From positions 434,001 through 498,000 of the forward strand of contig NC_008269.1 of assembly GCF_000014565.1 (NCBI RefSeq): a stretch of DNA of 64,000 nucleotides, written 5' to 3'. Under the pieces are notes generated by a model that was not told the DNA's origin, searched no databases, and saw only the letters and a program-made list of their open reading frames with translations. Below are positions 27,085 to 35,738 of the stretch, piece after piece; position 1 is the first letter of the stretch, and each line of letters starts with the position of its first letter. The translations under genes and the position numbers were made by a program. The stretch comes from Rhodococcus jostii RHA1 (lineage in GTDB: Bacteria; Actinomycetota; Actinomycetes; Mycobacteriales; Mycobacteriaceae).

Positions 27085-28464
27085 GGGACTGTCAGAACAT
27101 CGGTGGATCCAGTTCTGGCGCATGAATCTAGATCACGGTTGGGGTGATTCGGCCTTCGAATGTGATAGCAAACGCGTTGAGGGCCGGCTTCCACCTCGTC
27201 ACCCATCGTGCTCTTCCCTTACCCGTCGGGTCCAGTGACCGGGTGGCGAGGTAGAGGCACTTGAGCGCGGCCTGCTCGCTGGGGAAGTGGCCCCTCGCCC
27301 GCACCGCCCGCCGGTAGCGCGCGTTGAGGGACTCGATCGCGTTCGTCGAGCAAATGACCCGGCGGATCTCGGGGTCGTAGTCGAGGAAGGGCACGAACTC
27401 GCTCCAGGCGCTTTCCCACAGCCGGACGATCGCCGGATACCTCGGCCCCCATTTGTCGGCGAACTCGGTGAACTGCTCCTTGGCCGCGGCCTCGTTGACA
27501 GCGGTGTATATCGGCCGCAGGTCCCGTGACATTTCGTCCCAGTACTGACGCGATGCGTAACGAAAGGTGTTACGCAAGAGGTGAATCAGGCAGGTCTGCA
27601 CCACCGTGAGTGGCCACACGGTAGTGATCGCGTCGGGCAGTCCCTTGAGTCCGTCGCAGACGGCGATGCACACGTCTGCGACCCCGCGGTTGCGGATTTC
27701 CGTCAGGACGGCGAGCCAGAACTTGGCCCCCTCCCCGCCGTCACCTGCCCACAGCCCGAGGATCTCGCGTTCCCCGGCGGTGGTGACGCCGATGGCGACA
27801 TAGACGGGCCGGTTGGCGACCTGACCGTCGCGGATCTTGACGTGGATGGCATCGATGAACAGCACCGGATACACCGGGTCGAGGGGACGGACGGACCATT
27901 CGGCCATCTCCGTGAGGACCTTGTCGGTGATCTTGCTGATGGTCTCCTTCGAGACCGATGCGCCGTAGACGTCGTCGAAGTGTGCTGCGATTTCGCCTGT
28001 GGTCAGGCCTTTCGCCGAGAGGGACAAAATGATTTCGTCGACCCCGGTCAGGCGTCGCTGCCGTTTCTTGACGATCTGCGGATCGAACGAGGCATCGGTG
28101 TCTCGTGGCACCTGGATCTGTACCGGTCCGATTTCGGTGAGCACGGTCTTCGTCCGCCTCCCGTTCCGGGAGTTTTCTCTGTTTCGTCCCGTGACGTGGT
28201 GTTTCTCGTAGCCGAGGTGCTCGTCCATTTCGGCTTCGAGTGCGGTTTCGAGGACGTTCGCGGTGAGCTGGTTGAGTAGTCCGTTCGGTCCGACCAGCTC
28301 GACGCCCTCGGCTTTGGCCTGGGCCAACAGTTGTTGGGCCAGCTTCTGGTGGTCAATCTTCGACTGATCCATGTGATCAAGTGTTTCGGTCATCGTCTTG
28401 CCTTCTCGCCAAGAGAACTCGGCGTGTCGGCCAGATCCAGTTCAACCGTTATCCCGACAGTCCC
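27085..28464 (-). mobile_element. IS256-family insertion sequence, intact
   Basis: This 1,380-bp element has terminal inverted repeats sharing GGGACTGTC. Perfect 8-bp duplications GATCGGTC lie at 27077-27084 and 28465-28472. Eight or nine bp is normal for the IS256 family. It contains one full transposase gene and is inserted in the DUF1016 nuclease gene. Confidence 0.93.
27128..28393 (-). CDS. IS256-family transposase
   Basis: This 421-residue DDE transposase is full length for the family. The catalytic residues lie in LFIDAIHVKIRDG (first Asp), AVCDGLKGLPDAI (second Asp) and STNAIESLNARYRRAVR (Glu). The N-terminal region contains the conserved LTANVLETALEAEMDEHLGY. The DxxxDGLKGLP-type motif and the Cys/His segment CLIHLLRNTFRY are typical. 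No truncation or frameshift is seen, so the element is probably still mobile. Confidence 0.96.
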   Translation of the reverse strand: MTETLDHMDQSKIDHQKLAQQLLAQAKAEGVELVGPNGLLNQLTANVLETALEAEMDEHLGYEKHHVTGRNRENSRNGRRTKTVLTEIGPVQIQVPRDTDASFDPQIVKKRQRRLTGVDEIILSLSAKGLTTGEIAAHFDDVYGASVSKETISKITDKVLTEMAEWSVRPLDPVYPVLFIDAIHVKIRDGQVANRPVYVAIGVTTAGEREILGLWAGDGGEGAKFWLAVLTEIRNRGVADVCIAVCDGLKGLPDAITTVWPLTVVQTCLIHLLRNTFRYASRQYWDEMSRDLRPIYTAVNEAAAKEQFTEFADKWGPRYPAIVRLWESAWSEFVPFLDYDPEIRRVICSTNAIESLNARYRRAVRARGHFPSEQAALKCLYLATRSLDPTGKGRARWVTRWKPALNAFAITFEGRITPTVI

Positions 28465-29035
28465 GATCGGTCAGATCCAGGAAGTCGAAGACGTACGGGT
28501 CGCGGACCAGTTGCTGCGCCAGGTCGGAGTCACCGGTGGGCAGGTGGTCGGTGAAGTTCGATGGTGCTGCCCCGATCCGCTGGTCGAGTCGGTTGCGGAT
28601 CTGATGGGATAGGACGTTGCGGGACCAGCCCCGCTCGAACGCCGCGGCCGCGTACCAGTCGCGGGAGTTCTGGTCGTCGAGCCGGTCGACGAGCACGGTC
28701 ACGTGTCCCCACGGGATTTGTCCAACAGCTTGTTGGACGAATGCGCTCCGGGGCCAGGCCGAGGCGATCTTCCGCATGTAGTGCAGATTGCTGCGGGAGA
28801 ACCCGCGCATCTCGGGGAACTCGGACCGCAGGTCGACGGCAAGTCGGTCGATGACCTTGCTCCCCCACCCCTCGGCTGCCTGGCGGTCCAGGATCGCGCG
28901 GCCGATGTCCCAGTACAGCAGGAGCAACTCGGTGTTGACCACTCGTGTGGCCCGGACCCGGGCCTGCCGGACCTGGGTTTTGAGGTGTTCGAGGAAGTCG
29001 CGGTAGTCGTCGGGCAGCAGTGGAGAATCACTCAC
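28465..29035 (-). pseudogene. DUF1016-type nuclease, N-terminal fragment
   Basis: This piece encodes MSDSPLLPDDYRDFLEHL through DPYVFDFLDLTDR, the DUF1016 N-terminal domain (NTELLLLYWDIGRAI and FSRSNLHYMRKIASAW are typical). GTG 29035 with GGGAGGA upstream is the likely start. The gene breaks off at GATCGGTC (28465-28472). Joined to 26944-27076 and 23050-23416 it gives 571+133+367 = 1,071 bp, a 356-residue protein of normal family length. DUF1016 proteins are PDDEXK nucleases often found in mobile or defence-rich regions. The cellular role is not established. Confidence 0.88.
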
Positions 29036-29123
29036 CCGCCCATCCTCCCGTACGACCGGAAGCACGAGGGTTAGGCACCGCCGATGCGTACCGTGCGTCG
29101 CGTATGAATCACGCGTGGTCGAC

Positions 29124-29470
29124 TCACGGGTCGATCGCCGGTGCGAGGAGTGTGGCCAGTTGTTTGCGGGCGCGGTGGATTCGGGTTTTCACGGTTGCGA
29201 CGGTGACGCCTTGGTGTTCGGCGATGTCGGCGTAGGGCGGGGAGGCGAACTCGGCGAGCACGATGGCGGCGCGGAAGTCTTCGGGGAGTTGGGCGAGGGC
29301 GGACCGCGTCGATGGTGGTGATTTGCTCATCGAATCGGGGTGCGGGGTCTTCGAGCAGGATGCCGTATTCGCCGTCGGTGTCGTCGAGGCTGTCGGTGTT
29401 CTTGCGGCGTCGGACGACGTTGAGGGCGGCGTTGGCGGCGATGCGGTGCAGCTCCAGTAGCGCATCCCCT
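29124..29470 (-). pseudogene. ECF sigma factor remnant (region 4), truncated and frameshifted
   Basis: The C-terminal part reads SALAQLPEDFRAAIVLAEFA and then YADIAEHQGVTVATVKTRIH, a clear sigma region 4 helix-turn-helix, ending at 29124. Upstream, another frame gives LHRIAANAALNVVRRRKN and DDTDGEYGILLEDPAPRFDEQ, the end of region 2 and the linker. The two frames meet near 29300-29310, consistent with one extra base. All of region 2 before LHRIAANAALN is missing, cut near 29465. It therefore cannot make a working sigma factor as written. Confidence 0.8.
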
Positions 29471-29476
29471 TACATT

Positions 29477-29516
29477 CGGTTGGATAATCCTGCTTTCTTG
29501 CAGAATCGTCAAACCG
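29477..29516. repeat. imperfect 17-bp dyad at the sigma-remnant truncation point
   Basis: CGGTTGGATAATCCTGC and GCAGAATCGTCAAACCG pair at 13 of 17 positions around a TTTCTT loop. The dyad lies at the point where the sigma coding sequence ends abruptly, as an attachment-site or element-end scar would. That reading is an inference. Confidence 0.45.
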
Positions 29517-29534
29517 ATTGACATACTTGGAATA

Positions 29535-30122
29535 ATGACAAATTCGAAGACGTGCGACGGTTTTCGGAAGGATGCGATATCAATGCGCGCCACCCAGTCC
29601 GCAGCCTCTCCCCTGCAGCACTACCGCATTTTTCGGCGTCAACATCCTCGCACTGCGATTCCGGCCGACTACGTCACCGAAGACGGCTTACGACTGGGGC
29701 GTTGGCAGGAGCGCCAGCGAGTTGCCCGCATGCTCGGCACCCTGCCGCCCCAACGCATCGCGCAACTCGATGCGATCGGGTTCATGTGGAGCGACGATGA
29801 CGATGTCCCAGTTCCGGCTGTGTCACGTGCCGACAGCAAGCAGCGGCGAATGCTCACCGAAATCGCTGCGTACCGCGAAGAGCACGGCAACGCGCTGGTG
29901 CCCGCGAATTATGTCGCCGACGGCGAACAGGTCGGTCAGTGGCTGTATCGGGCGGTCAAGAAATGGCGTGCCGGAGCATTGCCCGACGAGGAGCGTCGTC
30001 CTCTCGCCGCTCTCGGGGTCTCCCCCGGTCCACGGCCGCGGGGTCCACGAGCGTCGGCACAGCACACCGGAGCGGGAGTCCATCGCCGCGACCGGCGGCT
30101 TTCGGCTCGAGCACGGAGCTGA
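29535..30122 (+). CDS. helicase-associated-domain protein
   Basis: This protein of 195 residues (179 if started at ATG 29583, which has AAGGA upstream) contains two helicase-associated-like repeats. The first is HYRIFRRQHPRTAIPADYV then LRLGRWQERQRVARMLGTLP. The second is IAAYREEHGNALVPANYV then VGQWLYRAVKKWRAGALPDE. Each has the pattern of a short three-helix domain that binds nucleic acid at the end of some phage and plasmid helicases. After about residue 160 the sequence becomes Arg/Pro-rich and may be out of frame. No helicase motor is present, so this is either a stand-alone protein or a remnant. Confidence 0.6.
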   Translation: MTNSKTCDGFRKDAISMRATQSAASPLQHYRIFRRQHPRTAIPADYVTEDGLRLGRWQERQRVARMLGTLPPQRIAQLDAIGFMWSDDDDVPVPAVSRADSKQRRMLTEIAAYREEHGNALVPANYVADGEQVGQWLYRAVKKWRAGALPDEERRPLAALGVSPGPRPRGPRASAQHTGAGVHRRDRRLSARARS

Positions 30123-30237
30123 GCGCGAATCCGCTGGCGGAACATCCATTTCCGCAGTCGGATGAGTGCTCTCTTACGTCGGGGGCAGCGATGGTGGCCA
30201 CCACTGCCCCCGCGGCCGAACCCAGGGGTGGGTGTCG

Positions 30238-30951
30238 TTAGCAGGAGTGCAGGACCTGGCTCATCGCGTCCTTCTCGGCCTGCGTCACCCACAGTCGGTA
30301 GAGCGCTTTGACGTCGATCTGCCGCGAGACGTAGGTGCACCGGTAGGCCTTGTTCGGCGGCAACCACGATGCGGCGTCGGAATCGGACTTCTGCGAGTTC
30401 GTCGGCCCGTCGACGGCCTGCAGGTTCCGGGGGTCGTTGGCGAGGTCGCGGCGCTGCTCCGGGCTGAGCTGCTGGGCGCCCTTCTGCCACGCATCCGACA
30501 GGGCGACGACGTGATCGATCTGCACCGCGGTGGAGGTGTCCTGGCCGCGGACGAACGCGATGGTGGTGCCGGTGTAGGTGTCGTGCAGGGTTCCGGTCGC
30601 CACCACACAATCCCGGGTACTGGTCTTGTAGGTCAGGTCGACCAGGTCGCGGCGGAGGATGTCGTTGCGGGTGTCGCAGCCGTTGTGGCCGCCCTCGACG
30701 CTGTTGTCGTCGGACCACGACGGGCCGAACTGTTCTCGCGTGTATCCGGTCTTGGGGGCGCGTCCCTTGACCGCCAGGGTGTCGAGCTTCGCCAACGCCG
30801 GTGCCGCATCGAATGCCGGTGCGGGGGTGGCCGGGGCGCCGCCGAGTGACCCGGTTCCCGGATCCGCATCAGCGATGGCCGAGCACCCCGACAGACCGAG
30901 GACGGATGCCGCAGCGAGAGCGAGGAAAGCGGCCCGGGGGCGATGGTGCAT
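30238..30951 (-). CDS. secreted HNH-endonuclease family lipoprotein
   Basis: This 237-residue protein has a lipoprotein signal peptide (lipobox LGLSGC, Cys23). The body from about residue 60 has the DUF1524-type HNH fold common in actinobacterial exported nucleases. Visible features are GCDTRNDILRRDL, the metal-binding IDHVVALSDAW with the catalytic His, and DPRNLQAVDGPTNSQKSD with the conserved Asn and Lys. Paired cysteines (YRCTYV and the C-terminal HSC) fit an exported protein. It probably cleaves external DNA for nutrition, defence or uptake; that use is inferred. Confidence 0.88.
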   Translation of the reverse strand: MHHRPRAAFLALAAASVLGLSGCSAIADADPGTGSLGGAPATPAPAFDAAPALAKLDTLAVKGRAPKTGYTREQFGPSWSDDNSVEGGHNGCDTRNDILRRDLVDLTYKTSTRDCVVATGTLHDTYTGTTIAFVRGQDTSTAVQIDHVVALSDAWQKGAQQLSPEQRRDLANDPRNLQAVDGPTNSQKSDSDAASWLPPNKAYRCTYVSRQIDVKALYRLWVTQAEKDAMSQVLHSC

Positions 30952-31488
30952 GGTGTCTGTTCTCCTGTTACCTGTGGGGCTGTTGTGATTGCAGTATTGC
31001 GGGTGCCTCTGACAACTGCGCGAGTGCTACCGGCTGAGGCGGACCCGGTGACGGAGTGGTATGAAGCCCGTCGATGATGCCGGATGTTGCACCCCGAGCC
31101 GCCAGAGAAGGAGGGTACGGCAGGGAATGTTTTAAATTGTCCAGCAGCCTGCTGGACAATTTCTACAAGTATGGAACCGGCTTGCTGCTGCTGGCGTCCG
31201 AGCGAGTATGACGATGCGCCACGATGACCCGAATCTCGACGCCTGATCCCGGCCCGGTGCTCGCCTATGCCTACCGGACAAATCATTAGCACTCCACCAT
31301 GGAGAGTGCTAAATTCGTCATACTCGGTGACACGATCAGCGAGAAGCCGCTGGGCCCAGTCACAGTCGCTGGTTACAGGTGCAGTGCACTTGTTACCGGG
31401 TTGGGGCAGTGGCTGGAAGGTGATTGATTGGCACATCCGGCTTCGCAACATCGACGACCGGGCCACCCGACGCACTGGAGGAGGATCA
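30952..31488. other. 537-bp intergenic region with a perfect palindrome
   Basis: No gene is supported here. The notable content is the 29-bp palindrome at 31134-31162. The right part leads to a GGAGGAGGA ribosome binding site for the gene at 31489. Confidence 0.45.
31134..31162. promoter_or_regulatory. perfect 29-bp palindrome, candidate operator
   Basis: AAATTGTCCAGCAG is followed by a single C and its exact reverse complement, giving two 14-bp arms. The length and perfection fit a high-affinity site for a dimeric regulator (MarR, TetR or PadR type). A rho-independent terminator is less likely because no gene ends nearby and no T-run follows. No regulator gene is adjacent. Confidence 0.6.
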
Positions 31489-31815
31489 GTGACCGCCGCT
31501 ACCTCGCGCCCATCAGGTGTCACCAGTGACGGGTGTTCCTCCGGGCGCGCACGCCGTCGAGCGCCGTGTGATGGATCGCGGTTGCCCTCCGTGTCGATTT
31601 TCCTGGGGGCGTTGTCCATCGCGTCGTTCTGGGTGGTCGGACTCGGGTTCGTCCTGGGCGTGAGCGCCGTGGTGTGTGGCGCTTTCGCCACGTCCCGGTC
31701 CGGCGTAGCGGACGATGAGTCCGCATCGCTGCGGGCGTTGCTCGGAGTCGTCGCCGGAGTCGCGGGGATCACGGTGTCCGCGATCGCGCTCTTTCCGGTG
31801 CTGGAGTACCTGTGA
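31489..31815 (+). CDS. small DUF4190-like membrane protein
   Basis: This 108-residue protein starts at GTG 31489 with a very strong GGAGGAGGA upstream. A basic N-terminal third is followed by two hydrophobic helices (VSIFLGALSIASFWVVGLGF with its continuation, and ALLGVVAGVAGITVSAIALF). The pattern of a polar tail plus two helices resembles DUF4190-type proteins in actinobacteria. Their function is unknown. The next small membrane gene follows after 58 bp and may be in the same transcript. Confidence 0.68.
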   Translation: MTAATSRPSGVTSDGCSSGRARRRAPCDGSRLPSVSIFLGALSIASFWVVGLGFVLGVSAVVCGAFATSRSGVADDESASLRALLGVVAGVAGITVSAIALFPVLEYL

Positions 31816-31873
31816 CCCGCGCATCAGCCTTTTACACCTCCTGCCCTCTGCTTTGGAAGGATCCCCACCACCC

Positions 31874-32113
31874 GTGACCGTCGTCCCCGGCCCGCATCTG
31901 TCCGCCACGCGTACCACCCTCGACACCGGGCGCGACGACCCCGCGGCGTCCGACGCTGCGCTCCTCGAGTGCTGGCAAGCGGGTATCGCCGTGACCATCG
32001 GCTTGGCGCTGCTGACCACCCTCGTGTGCACGGTCCTCGGATCCTTCCCGCTGGCCCTTCTCGCGCTCGTCGCGGTGGCCGGCATTGCCGGCCTGATCAC
32101 CGCCGCCCTCTGA
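31874..32113 (+). CDS. hypothetical small membrane protein
   Basis: This 79-residue protein starts at GTG 31874 with GGAAGGA upstream. The polar N-terminal half is followed by two close hydrophobic helices (AGIAVTIGLALLTTLVCTVL and LALLALVAVAGIAGLITAAL). No family is recognised. It is placed 58 bp after another two-helix protein, so the two could act together. Confidence 0.6.
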   Translation: MTVVPGPHLSATRTTLDTGRDDPAASDAALLECWQAGIAVTIGLALLTTLVCTVLGSFPLALLALVAVAGIAGLITAAL

Positions 32114-32357
32114 CACTGCCCGCATACCCCGTCCGCCGGCGTGCGTGTTCCAGTAGTGCGCGGTGTCACCCAGCATCCTGCGTTCGTCGTACTCGGGGGG
32201 ACCTGGAGCAGACACGACCCTCTTCGGCGACAGCACAGGCGCCGGCACCCTGCTCTCAGTTACCGGGCTGTAGGTCTCGTTCTCGAATCGTACTCGCGGG
32301 GAGGGACTCTCAGGAAATTCACAGACACCGCGGGGCCGAGTGATGCGACGATGAAGC

Positions 32358-32849
32358 ATGCGCCGCCATCGTTGGCCGGCCCTCGCGCCGCCCACCACCG
32401 GAGGGATCACCGTGCACGCGGGCATGCCGATCGTGGCCGAGAACGACCTCACCCTCGAACTGTCCGCCGCGACCGCGTTCGCGTCCGGGCTTTTGCTGCG
32501 GTTCGCACTGTGCGTCACCGGTGTCCGCGCCGACTTCGCGCGCTACGAAACCCGGCCCCTGACCGACCCCCAAGATTGGTCGGCGCAGTGGTCCTACCTG
32601 GCCGTGCGCATCCTCGCCGACGACCTGGGCGGGCTCGCTGACCCGTTCCACCCGGTCCCCGACTCCGGCCCGGAGGGATCCGGGCCGTACCGAACCACGC
32701 CGCAGCACTGGATCGGCACCTACCCGACCACCGGATCGCTGACCGTCACCACCAGCTGGCCTCAGGTCGGACTCCACCCCACCTCGGTCACCCTCACGCT
32801 CGGTCCCAGCCCCTTCCCCACCACCTTCGGGTCCGATGCCCGCCGGTGA
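32358..32849 (+). CDS. hypothetical protein
   Basis: This 163-residue soluble protein has a possible alternative start at GTG 32412 (HAGMPIVAENDLTLELSA) that would remove a basic leader. Alternating strands in the second half (GSLTVTTSWPQVGL and TSVTLTLGPS) and Trp-containing segments (DWSAQWSYLAVRIL) suggest a beta-rich fold. I recognise no domain. It lies just upstream of the IS630 insertion, with its stop 96 bp from the element. Confidence 0.5.
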   Translation: MRRHRWPALAPPTTGGITVHAGMPIVAENDLTLELSAATAFASGLLLRFALCVTGVRADFARYETRPLTDPQDWSAQWSYLAVRILADDLGGLADPFHPVPDSGPEGSGPYRTTPQHWIGTYPTTGSLTVTTSWPQVGLHPTSVTLTLGPSPFPTTFGSDARR

Positions 32850-32945
32850 CGGTGTCCGACTGCGCTCAGCGAGGAAATGTTCAGCCGCTGGTGACGATTC
32901 CTGGCTATCGGAACTCTACCCGGGGCCACTCTGCTAGCTATCCTA

Positions 32946-34092
32946 GTGGTGTGTCTCTGATTTAGCTGATCTTTTCCAGTGCGACGCGGCCGCGCGCAAC
33001 CTTGGCGAGGATGGATTCGGCGGTCGCGGTCCATTCGTACGGTCGGGGGCTTTCATTGTGGGCATCGAGGTATTCCTCAATGGAGGCGATGAGGTGCGGT
33101 ACGGAGTGAAAGACCCCGCGCCGCAGAGCTTTATCTGTCAGCTCTCGGAACCAACGTTCGACGAGATTAAGCCACGAGGAGGAGGTGGGAGTGAAGTGCA
33201 GGTGGAACCGTGGATGCTTATCGAGCCAAGCCCGGACCTTCTCGTGCTTGTGGGTGGCGTAGTTGTCCAGGATCAGATGGATCTCCAAGTCCTTGGGCAC
33301 CTCACGGTCGATGGTGCGCAGAAATCTCAAGAACTCCTGGTGACGGTGGCGCGGCAGGCACTGGCCGATCACCTTGCCGGTAAGGACGTCGAGCGCGGCA
33401 AACAAGGTGGTGGTGCCGTGACGCTTGTAGTCGTGGGTCATCGTCTCGCCGCGGCCCTTGATCATCGGGAGCGAGGCCTGGGTCCGGTCGAGGGCTTGCA
33501 CCGACGACTTCTCGTCCGCGCACAACACGATCGCCCGCTCGGGCGGGTTCAGATACAGACCGACGACGTCGACGAGCTTGTCCTCGAATCGCGGATCATT
33601 CGACAGTTTGAACGTCTCGACCCGGTGCGGCTTGAGTCCGCGAGCAGACCACACGCGCTGGACGGTGTCCTTGGAGACCCCGACATACTCTGCCATCGTC
33701 CGGCAACTCCAATGAGTCTCGCCTTTCGGGCGGTAGTTCTGCGTCAGGTCCACGATCTCCTCGATCTTCTCCTGCGGGATCGAGGGCTTGCGACCACGAC
33801 CCTTGCGCACCTCACCCAACCGCGCCATGCCGTCCTCGGCGAACCGCACCCGCCAGTTCGCCACCGATCCCGGCGATACCGACAACGCCTGCGCGATAGC
33901 AGTGTTAGCCAAGCCCTCGGCCGCCATCAACAACGCCTTGGCCCGCACCACCTCCCGATGTGCACCCGACTGCGAGCGCGCCAACGACTCGAGTACAACG
34001 CGCTGCCCATCGGAAATCTCCAAAGCTGGTACCGGGTTCCTCATGTACGGATTCTATCGAATCGATCAAGAATTATTTGCGAGACACACCAC
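32946..34092 (-). mobile_element. IS630-family insertion sequence
   Basis: This 1,147-bp element has perfect 12-bp ends GTGGTGTGTCTC and its complement, and is flanked by TA (32944-32945 and 34093-34094), the IS630/Tc1 target. The right TA is part of the CTAG that borders the neighbouring IS1182/ISNCY-type element. So this element jumped into that target duplication after the neighbour had arrived. Confidence 0.93.
32962..34044 (-). CDS. IS630-family transposase
   Basis: This 360-residue transposase has an N-terminal paired HTH (AIAQALSVSPGSVANWRVRF and MAEYVGVSKDTVQRVW). Its C-terminal DDE domain contains VLCADEKSSVQALD (first Asp), HLILDNYATHKHEKV (second Asp) and SSWLNLVERWFREL (Glu). The frame is intact from start to stop. 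It should bind the 12-bp ends and insert at TA. Confidence 0.96.
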   Translation of the reverse strand: MRNPVPALEISDGQRVVLESLARSQSGAHREVVRAKALLMAAEGLANTAIAQALSVSPGSVANWRVRFAEDGMARLGEVRKGRGRKPSIPQEKIEEIVDLTQNYRPKGETHWSCRTMAEYVGVSKDTVQRVWSARGLKPHRVETFKLSNDPRFEDKLVDVVGLYLNPPERAIVLCADEKSSVQALDRTQASLPMIKGRGETMTHDYKRHGTTTLFAALDVLTGKVIGQCLPRHRHQEFLRFLRTIDREVPKDLEIHLILDNYATHKHEKVRAWLDKHPRFHLHFTPTSSSWLNLVERWFRELTDKALRRGVFHSVPHLIASIEEYLDAHNESPRPYEWTATAESILAKVARGRVALEKIS

Positions 34093-34095
34093 TAG

Positions 34096-35738
34096 CTACT
34101 TCGACCTGAAAAACGAGGCGCCCCGGTGAGCATGATTCGGCCGTTCTCGGCCGGTCGTGATTGGGTTGGCCGCAATTCCCCCCGATCGGCGCCTTTCACG
34201 CTGCCAGGGTGCTGATCTTGACCAGGTTGTGCGCCAGGACCCCGTGGCCGACCCAGATCTTGGCGCCTTCGGTGCTGTCGATGCGGGTGCGGTCCCAGCC
34301 ATATCCACGTTTGAGGGCGCTGATTCTGCCTTCGACTCCGGTGCGCCACTTGATTGTTCGTCGGAACGCCGGGCGGTGTTCCTCGGCTCGCCGGTCAGCT
34401 GAGGGTTTGCCCTTGCGGGGGATGACGACGTGGCGCACGCCGAGGTCACGGAGGTCGTCCTCGACGGCCTTCTCGCCGTAGCCGCGGTCGGCGGTGACCG
34501 TGCGGGGTGGCCGGCCGGCGCGTGTGCGGACCCGATCCACGGCTGGGGCCAGCTGGGGTGCGTCGGCCGGGTTGCCGCGTTCGACGTTGTGGTCCACGAT
34601 CACGCCGTCGTCGCCTTCGACGAGCTGGGTCTTGTGGCCGAACTCGACCGGTTTGCCGAGCCGTCCCTTGGCGATGGGCCGGGCGTCGGGGTCGTGCAGG
34701 CTGACTCGCCGGGTGGCTCCGTCCGGGGTCTGCCCGGCCAGCCGCTGTCGGGTCTGCGCGGTGATCTGCCGGGTGGCGGTGACCAGGTCCTCGAGGTCGT
34801 CGATGGCGCGGGCCAGGCGTCCGCGCCGGCGGCCCGCGGCCCCGTCGTGCTCGCCCTGGGCCTTCCGGGCTGTGGCCTTGGTGCGTGCCCGGCGCAGCGC
34901 GTGTTTCGCGTTGGTCAGCAGCCGTTCGGCATCGGTGGCGGCGGTCTCGGCCAGGTCGGCCAGCTCCCCGGTGGTGCGCCGGACCGCCGCCAGGGCCTCG
35001 TCTCGGCCGGCGGCGCTGCGCGACCGCAGCTTGAAACCGATCGCGTGCGCACGCCTGCCCGCCGCACGGGATCGGTCCCGGACCGTGGTGCGTGTCGCTC
35101 CACCGGCGGCCTGGATCCGCTTGCCCGTGACCGCGATCCGTCGGATTGCCTTGGCCAACAAACCGGAGTCGGTGGGGTAGGACACGTTGCTGGGCACCAC
35201 GGTGGTGTCGGCCCGCAACTTGGTGGTGCGCAGCACCTTGGCCTCGGTGGCCTTGGCCAGCAACGCCTCGTTCAGCCCGACCACCGCCGCCGCGCCACAG
35301 CGGGTGGTCAGCTTCATCAACGTCGTCGGGTGCGGCACCGACCCGTCCAAGGGGATCCGGCAGAACCGGCGCCAGGTGAACGAGTCGCTCACCTCGCGGC
35401 ACAGGCTCTCGTAGCCGAGCCGGTAGCGGAACTTGAGGAACATCAGCCGCAGGTAGGTCTCCATCGGCGTCGACGGACGACCGATCCGCGGGTCGAAGTA
35501 CGGAACGAACGGTGCGAAGAACGCCGGATCATCCAACAGCGCATCCACTCGCTCGAGCTCCGCGGGAAGCCGCAGCAACTCCTGCGGCAGCACCGACTCG
35601 AACAACGACGGTTGATCGCCTACGGTACGGAACACGATGGCCTCGATCCCTTCTAGCCCAACGGGTTGAGGCCATTGTTCCGGTTCAGGACTGGCTGATC
35701 ACGTACCGCCACACCCCGACTTTTTCAGGTCGAAGTAG
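34096..35738 (-). mobile_element. IS1182/ISNCY-type insertion sequence
   Basis: This 1,643-bp element has 18-bp ends CTACTTCGACCTGAAAAA in inverted orientation. CTAG borders both ends (34092-34095 and 35739-35742). The left CTAG has been split by the later IS630 insertion. A single transposase gene fills it. Confidence 0.9.
34196..35635 (-). CDS. DDE transposase, IS1182/ISNCY type
   Basis: This 479-residue transposase has the N-terminal block with PSTPMETYLRLMFLKFRYRL and the segment WRRFCRIPLDG typical of this group. The catalytic parts are LRADTTVVPSNVSYPTDSG (first Asp), TVTADRGYGEK (second Asp) and RTGVEGRISALKRGYG (Glu). A charged insertion of about 100 residues lies between the first two. 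Whether ISfinder would file it as IS1182 or ISNCY I cannot tell. No frameshift is visible. Confidence 0.92.
   Translation of the reverse strand: MFRTVGDQPSLFESVLPQELLRLPAELERVDALLDDPAFFAPFVPYFDPRIGRPSTPMETYLRLMFLKFRYRLGYESLCREVSDSFTWRRFCRIPLDGSVPHPTTLMKLTTRCGAAAVVGLNEALLAKATEAKVLRTTKLRADTTVVPSNVSYPTDSGLLAKAIRRIAVTGKRIQAAGGATRTTVRDRSRAAGRRAHAIGFKLRSRSAAGRDEALAAVRRTTGELADLAETAATDAERLLTNAKHALRRARTKATARKAQGEHDGAAGRRRGRLARAIDDLEDLVTATRQITAQTRQRLAGQTPDGATRRVSLHDPDARPIAKGRLGKPVEFGHKTQLVEGDDGVIVDHNVERGNPADAPQLAPAVDRVRTRAGRPPRTVTADRGYGEKAVEDDLRDLGVRHVVIPRKGKPSADRRAEEHRPAFRRTIKWRTGVEGRISALKRGYGWDRTRIDSTEGAKIWVGHGVLAHNLVKISTLAA

Noticed and set aside
29500..29540. TTGACA followed by TAATGA as a promoter for the helicase-associated gene
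   Set aside because: The spacing is only about 9 bp, too short for a -35/-10 pair.
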